Shown here piece by piece: positions 13,576 through 16,646 of a DNA stretch of 16,646 nt (its first letter is position 1; the number at the start of each line of letters is the position of its first letter). Under the pieces are notes generated by a model, which was not told where the DNA came from, searched no databases, and saw only the letters and a list, made by a program, of their open reading frames with translations. The translations under genes and the position numbers were made by a program. The DNA lies in NCBI GenBank assembly GCA_964435775.1, contig CAYTAP010000095.1:1-16646 (forward strand), written 5' to 3'. This DNA is from CAYTAP01 sp964435775 (lineage in GTDB: Bacteria > Planctomycetota > Phycisphaerae > Tepidisphaerales > Tepidisphaeraceae).

Positions 13576-16431
13576 CTACACGTTGTTCAGGTCGGCCAGG
13601 CCGTAAAACCGCGCATCCGCCCAGTCGGCGTGGTCAAAATCAAAACCGTTGCCGCCATCGGTCACGACCAGCTTCAACTGGTTGACGCCGACCAGATTCA
13701 CTTTCACGCCCTTGGTCGCCGATGAACCGGTCATCAGGCCGGAATCATAGACCTTGGTCCCATCGGCATACGCCTGGAAGACCACCGACCCACGATTGCC
13801 CACCTCATCGTCAATACCAATATCGGCAAGGAACCACGAAAAATCCTTGTTGGCTTGAACGATCACTTCCGAGTTGCCGTGCACGCCGAGTCCCTTGGCG
13901 TAGCTCACACCGTTGAGGGTGATCGGATTGCCGTCGTTGGCGGCGTCCTCGCCGTTGCTCTGATTGAACTCCGCCGGGCCATAGCCGTTGGTCACGGGGG
14001 AGACCAGGTTCTTGTGATCGCCGAGATACCAAGGGGTGGGCGTCGGGGTTGGTGTCGGCGTCGGAGTCGGGGTCGGGGTCGGGGTTGGCGTGGGGGTTGG
14101 CGCGATCGTCATCCGGGCGCCCGCCCAGTCGGCGTGATCGAAGTAATAGTTGTCGCCGCCGTCGGTGACGACGAGCCGTAATTGGTTGACCCCCGCAACA
14201 TTCAACGCGACCTGCCGTGTCGCCGAGCCGCCGGTCATCAGTCCCGAATCGTAAATCTTCGCCCCATCGGCGAAAACCTGGAACACCACCGATCCCTTGT
14301 CGCCCACTTCATCATCAATCCCGATGTCGGAAGTGAAGCTGTCATAGCCGCCGGCCAGGTTGTAGGTGAGCGATGAGTTGCCATGAACGCCAAGCCCCTT
14401 GGCGTAGGTGACGCCGTTGAGCGTGATTGTGCGGCCGTCATTGGCGCCATTTTCGCCGTTGCTCTGGTTGCGCTCGAATGGTCCATAGCCGTTGGTGGCC
14501 GAGGTCGGATTAAGCTCGCTGAGATACGTCGTGCCCGTCGGCGTGGGAGTCGGAGTGGGCGTTGGCGTGGGAGTGGGCGTCGGCGTGGGATTCGGGTTGA
14601 CCATCAGACGCGCGTTGGCCCAGTCGGAGTGGTCGAAATTGAATCCATCGCCGCCGTCGGTGACGACGAGCTTCAACTGGTTGACGCCGCTGACGTTGAG
14701 ATTGAGCGACTTGGCGGCGCTGGTTCCCGTCACAAGCCCGCTGTCGTAAATCTTGTTCCCATCGGCGTACACCTGGAACACGACCGAGCCGCGCCCGCCG
14801 ACTTCATCATCAATGCCGATATCCGAAGCGAACGACAGGTACGACCCGCCGAGGTTGTAGATGAGCTGCGAGCTGCCATGCACGCCAAGGCCCTTGGCGT
14901 AGGTCACGCCGCGCAGGCTGATCGTCCGCCCGTCGCCGGCATTGTTTTCCCCATTGCTTTGATCCCGCTCATAAGGTCCCCAGCCGTTGACCGTGGTCGA
15001 AGGGGTAAGGCCGCTGAGATACACCGCGCTCGGGTCGGCCGGGACACTCGGCGGCGTCGCAACGGGATCCGCCGCGAGATACCGCAACACCAGGAAGTTG
15101 ATCTTGTCGTTGTTCTTATCCTCCCCTGCGATGACGAGCTTCCCATCCGGCTGAATCGCAATCCCCTCGGCGCTGTCGAAGTCGCCGGCATAATCGAACG
15201 TCGCGATCCCCGTCCCGTTGAAGCTCGTGTCGAGCGTGCCGTTGGAATTGTATCGAACGATCCCCGCGTCGCTGGTCGAATTGAACAACCGCCCGACGAC
15301 GATGATCTTGCCGTCGTCCTGCACAATCACATCCCGCGGCACATCCGACTGAGAAGAGTTGTAATCGAAAAGCACCTTGCCGCCGTCGCCGAAGGAGCTG
15401 TCCAACACGCCATTGGACGTGTAGCGGGCGGTGCCGAAGATGTACTGTCCGTTCTTGGTCATCTCGCCGGTGACGACGATCTTCCCGTCGCCCTGAACGG
15501 CCAGGCCCCATGCGATGTCACGCGAGCCGCCGGAGTCGAGTCCGATGCTGAACGACGTATCGACGCTTCCGTTGGTGTTGACCCGCGCGATGCCGAAGTC
15601 GCTGCCGGCGCTTCCATAGGTCATCTCGCCACCAAGGAGGATTCGTCCATCGGACTGCAAGGTCATTGACTGCAGGGTGGCCGCGGTGGCGTCGGGGAAT
15701 CGCACAAGACGGATTCCGGCGTTGCCGAAGGAATTGTCGAGCGTGCCGTTAAGGTTGTAACGGGCCACCGCATATTGATTGCCGTCCGGCCCGGCCGCCG
15801 TCCCCGCCGCCACAATCCGCCCCGACGAATCGAGCTTGATCTGCCGGAACGTGTCCGACGTTCGATAGTAATTGTGTGGCGTCGTGTAGAAGTCCTGGAT
15901 GACCTTGCCGCCGTTGCCGAAGGTGTTGTCCAGCGAACCATCGACTTTCAGACGGATGATCGCGGCGTTCTGATTGCCGTTGATCGTCACATCACCCGCG
16001 ATCAGGATCTTTCCATCCGGCTGAATGAGGACGCTGAACGCCTCGTCATACTGCCCGCCCCAGTCCATGATGATCTTGCCGTTGTTGCCGAAGCTCGTGT
16101 CGAGCGTGCCGTTGGCGTTGAGACGGGCAATCGCCCAGTCGTCGCCGTCGGGGGTGCCCGAGGTTTTCGTGCCGCCGACCGCGACGATTTTCCCGTCGGC
16201 CTGCACCGCGACCTGTGCCGCGTAGGCCTCCACGCCGAAATCGACGCGGGTATATCCCAATCCCCCGCCGAATTGCGCATCAAGTTGCCCCGCGCCGCTG
16301 AGCAGCCGGCGCTCTTCCAATGACTCCATCATGACCCGCGCCGCCGACGCCCCGGCCGAGCGAAGAACGTTGACCGCCATCCGCGGGTCTCGCTGCTTTG
16401 ATTCGATTCGTTTCTTTAACTTCCGCAACAT
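13576..16431 (-). CDS. Surface protein with seven delta-60 repeats and three NPCBM modules
   Basis: This 951-residue protein starts with a basic region and the motif LEERRLLSG (38-46), close to the LEPR-XLL-type N-terminal motif of large planctomycete secreted proteins; no classical signal peptide is seen. Residues about 48-465 contain seven delta-60-type repeats (pattern DGKIVxxG...ARxNxNGTLDTSFG), probably the seven blades of a beta-propeller. Three NPCBM-type modules follow (about 470-610, 632-776 and 801-951), each with QSNGE, GVxYAKGLGVHG, DIGIDDEVG, GSVVFQ and LVVTDGG. These modules bind carbohydrate in related enzymes. The linkers are (PT)9 and P(TP)11. No catalytic domain or PEP-CTERM signal is present. 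Start: ATG at 16431 with GGGAG 10 bases upstream, and a good promoter ahead. It could be a cell-surface lectin or a matrix component; the ligand is unknown. Confidence 0.93.
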   Translation of the reverse strand: MLRKLKKRIESKQRDPRMAVNVLRSAGASAARVMMESLEERRLLSGAGQLDAQFGGGLGYTRVDFGVEAYAAQVAVQADGKIVAVGGTKTSGTPDGDDWAIARLNANGTLDTSFGNNGKIIMDWGGQYDEAFSVLIQPDGKILIAGDVTINGNQNAAIIRLKVDGSLDNTFGNGGKVIQDFYTTPHNYYRTSDTFRQIKLDSSGRIVAAGTAAGPDGNQYAVARYNLNGTLDNSFGNAGIRLVRFPDATAATLQSMTLQSDGRILLGGEMTYGSAGSDFGIARVNTNGSVDTSFSIGLDSGGSRDIAWGLAVQGDGKIVVTGEMTKNGQYIFGTARYTSNGVLDSSFGDGGKVLFDYNSSQSDVPRDVIVQDDGKIIVVGRLFNSTSDAGIVRYNSNGTLDTSFNGTGIATFDYAGDFDSAEGIAIQPDGKLVIAGEDKNNDKINFLVLRYLAADPVATPPSVPADPSAVYLSGLTPSTTVNGWGPYERDQSNGENNAGDGRTISLRGVTYAKGLGVHGSSQLIYNLGGSYLSFASDIGIDDEVGGRGSVVFQVYADGNKIYDSGLVTGTSAAKSLNLNVSGVNQLKLVVTDGGDGFNFDHSDWANARLMVNPNPTPTPTPTPTPTPTPTPTGTTYLSELNPTSATNGYGPFERNQSNGENGANDGRTITLNGVTYAKGLGVHGNSSLTYNLAGGYDSFTSDIGIDDEVGDKGSVVFQVFADGAKIYDSGLMTGGSATRQVALNVAGVNQLRLVVTDGGDNYYFDHADWAGARMTIAPTPTPTPTPTPTPTPTPTPTPTPWYLGDHKNLVSPVTNGYGPAEFNQSNGEDAANDGNPITLNGVSYAKGLGVHGNSEVIVQANKDFSWFLADIGIDDEVGNRGSVVFQAYADGTKVYDSGLMTGSSATKGVKVNLVGVNQLKLVVTDGGNGFDFDHADWADARFYGLADLNNV
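14032..14100 (-). repeat. Pro-Thr linker microsatellite between NPCBM modules 2 and 3
   Basis: The stretch holds 23 codons alternating Pro and Thr, P(TP)11. At the DNA level it is a 6-base degenerate repeat (GGCGTC/GGGGTT type on the plus strand) that could change length by slippage without changing frame. Confidence 0.9.
14536..14589 (-). repeat. Pro-Thr linker microsatellite between NPCBM modules 1 and 2
   Basis: The stretch holds 18 codons, (PT)9, again from hexamer-like repeats and shorter than the other linker. It is a flexible, probably rigidly extended, spacer. Confidence 0.9.
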
Positions 16432-16502
16432 TTTGCACTTTCTCCCTTGAGCGACACCCTCGCTACAAAACAGCCAAAAACCCAGCTCCGTTGTCGAAGG
16501 GA

Positions 16503-16531
16503 AGTCTAGGGAAGCCGGGATATTGCGTCAA
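16503..16531 (-). promoter_or_regulatory. Sigma70-like promoter of the delta-60/NPCBM gene
   Basis: On the minus strand TTGACG (16531-16526) is followed after 17 bases by TAGACT (16508-16503). These match 5 of 6 and 4 of 6 consensus bases. The predicted transcript would start near 16496 and give a leader of about 65 bases. The remaining 16532-16646 holds no gene I can see, only AT-rich patches. Confidence 0.6.
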
Positions 16532-16646
16532 TTACCCATATTATCAGAGGTGGGGATATTCGTACCCGCCGCATCCCACGTCTCGGTATAAACGATGCAA
16601 GCGATATAAACCCACGGGAGTAGACAACGTTTGCGCCCTCGCACCC

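Noticed and set aside
14032..14589. Short tandem repeats that might be taken for a CRISPR array
   Set aside because: The units are 6 bases without spacers and encode Pro-Thr linkers in frame.
14383..15669. A 428-codon open frame on the plus strand
   Set aside because: It is antisense to the delta-60/NPCBM gene, and its composition (rich in Arg, Val, Asp and Ala) mirrors the repeats of that gene; no domain is recognisable.

Overview
The window is high-GC DNA in which every convincing gene lies on the minus strand. Several traits together suggest a planctomycete, probably of the Phycisphaerae type. These are a PEP-CTERM protein with dockerin-like calcium repeats, a pseudopilin with an H-X9-DG-like tail, a secreted delta-60/NPCBM protein with an N-terminal LEERRLLSG motif, and many GC-rich palindromic repeats between genes. 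A 10-N run at 10081-10090 and homopolymer tracts at the left edge indicate a draft, probably metagenomic, scaffold. The taxon is an inference from gene families; there is no rRNA or tRNA here.

Layout, in the leftward direction of transcription. (1) 16646-13576: a sigma70-like promoter and a 951-residue surface protein made of seven delta-60 repeats and three NPCBM carbohydrate-binding modules joined by Pro-Thr linkers. (2) 13575-13327: two inverted copies of a GC-rich palindrome. (3) 13326-12502: a class I methyltransferase, then a gene-free stretch with MITE-like inverted ends. (4) 12259-8214: a tight operon of a GT4 glycosyltransferase, a polytopic GT-C-like membrane protein interrupted by the Ns, and a GH20-type glycosidase. 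(5) 8030-3695: a PEP-CTERM/dockerin protein, a pseudopilin, a di-heme cytochrome c peroxidase and a DoxX-family membrane protein. (6) 3527-136: a small Cys-rich exported protein, a TolC-family outer membrane lipoprotein and a His-rich periplasmic adaptor. The last two are the C and B parts of a Czc/Cus-type heavy-metal RND efflux system; the inner-membrane pump gene (A) would be expected beyond the left edge.

The efflux block would carry metal ions from the periplasm outward. The GT4/membrane/GH20 operon is probably concerned with surface polysaccharide or glycan handling, and the PEP-CTERM and NPCBM proteins are extracellular or surface-exposed.

The most distinctive non-genic signal is a family of short GC-rich palindromes, one at each junction of the efflux operon and an inverted pair beside the methyltransferase. 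One copy supplies the C-terminal codons of the TolC-family gene. A second, unrelated near-perfect hairpin with 29-bp arms sits in the leader region of the pseudopilin gene. I did not find a clearly undescribed enzymatic system.
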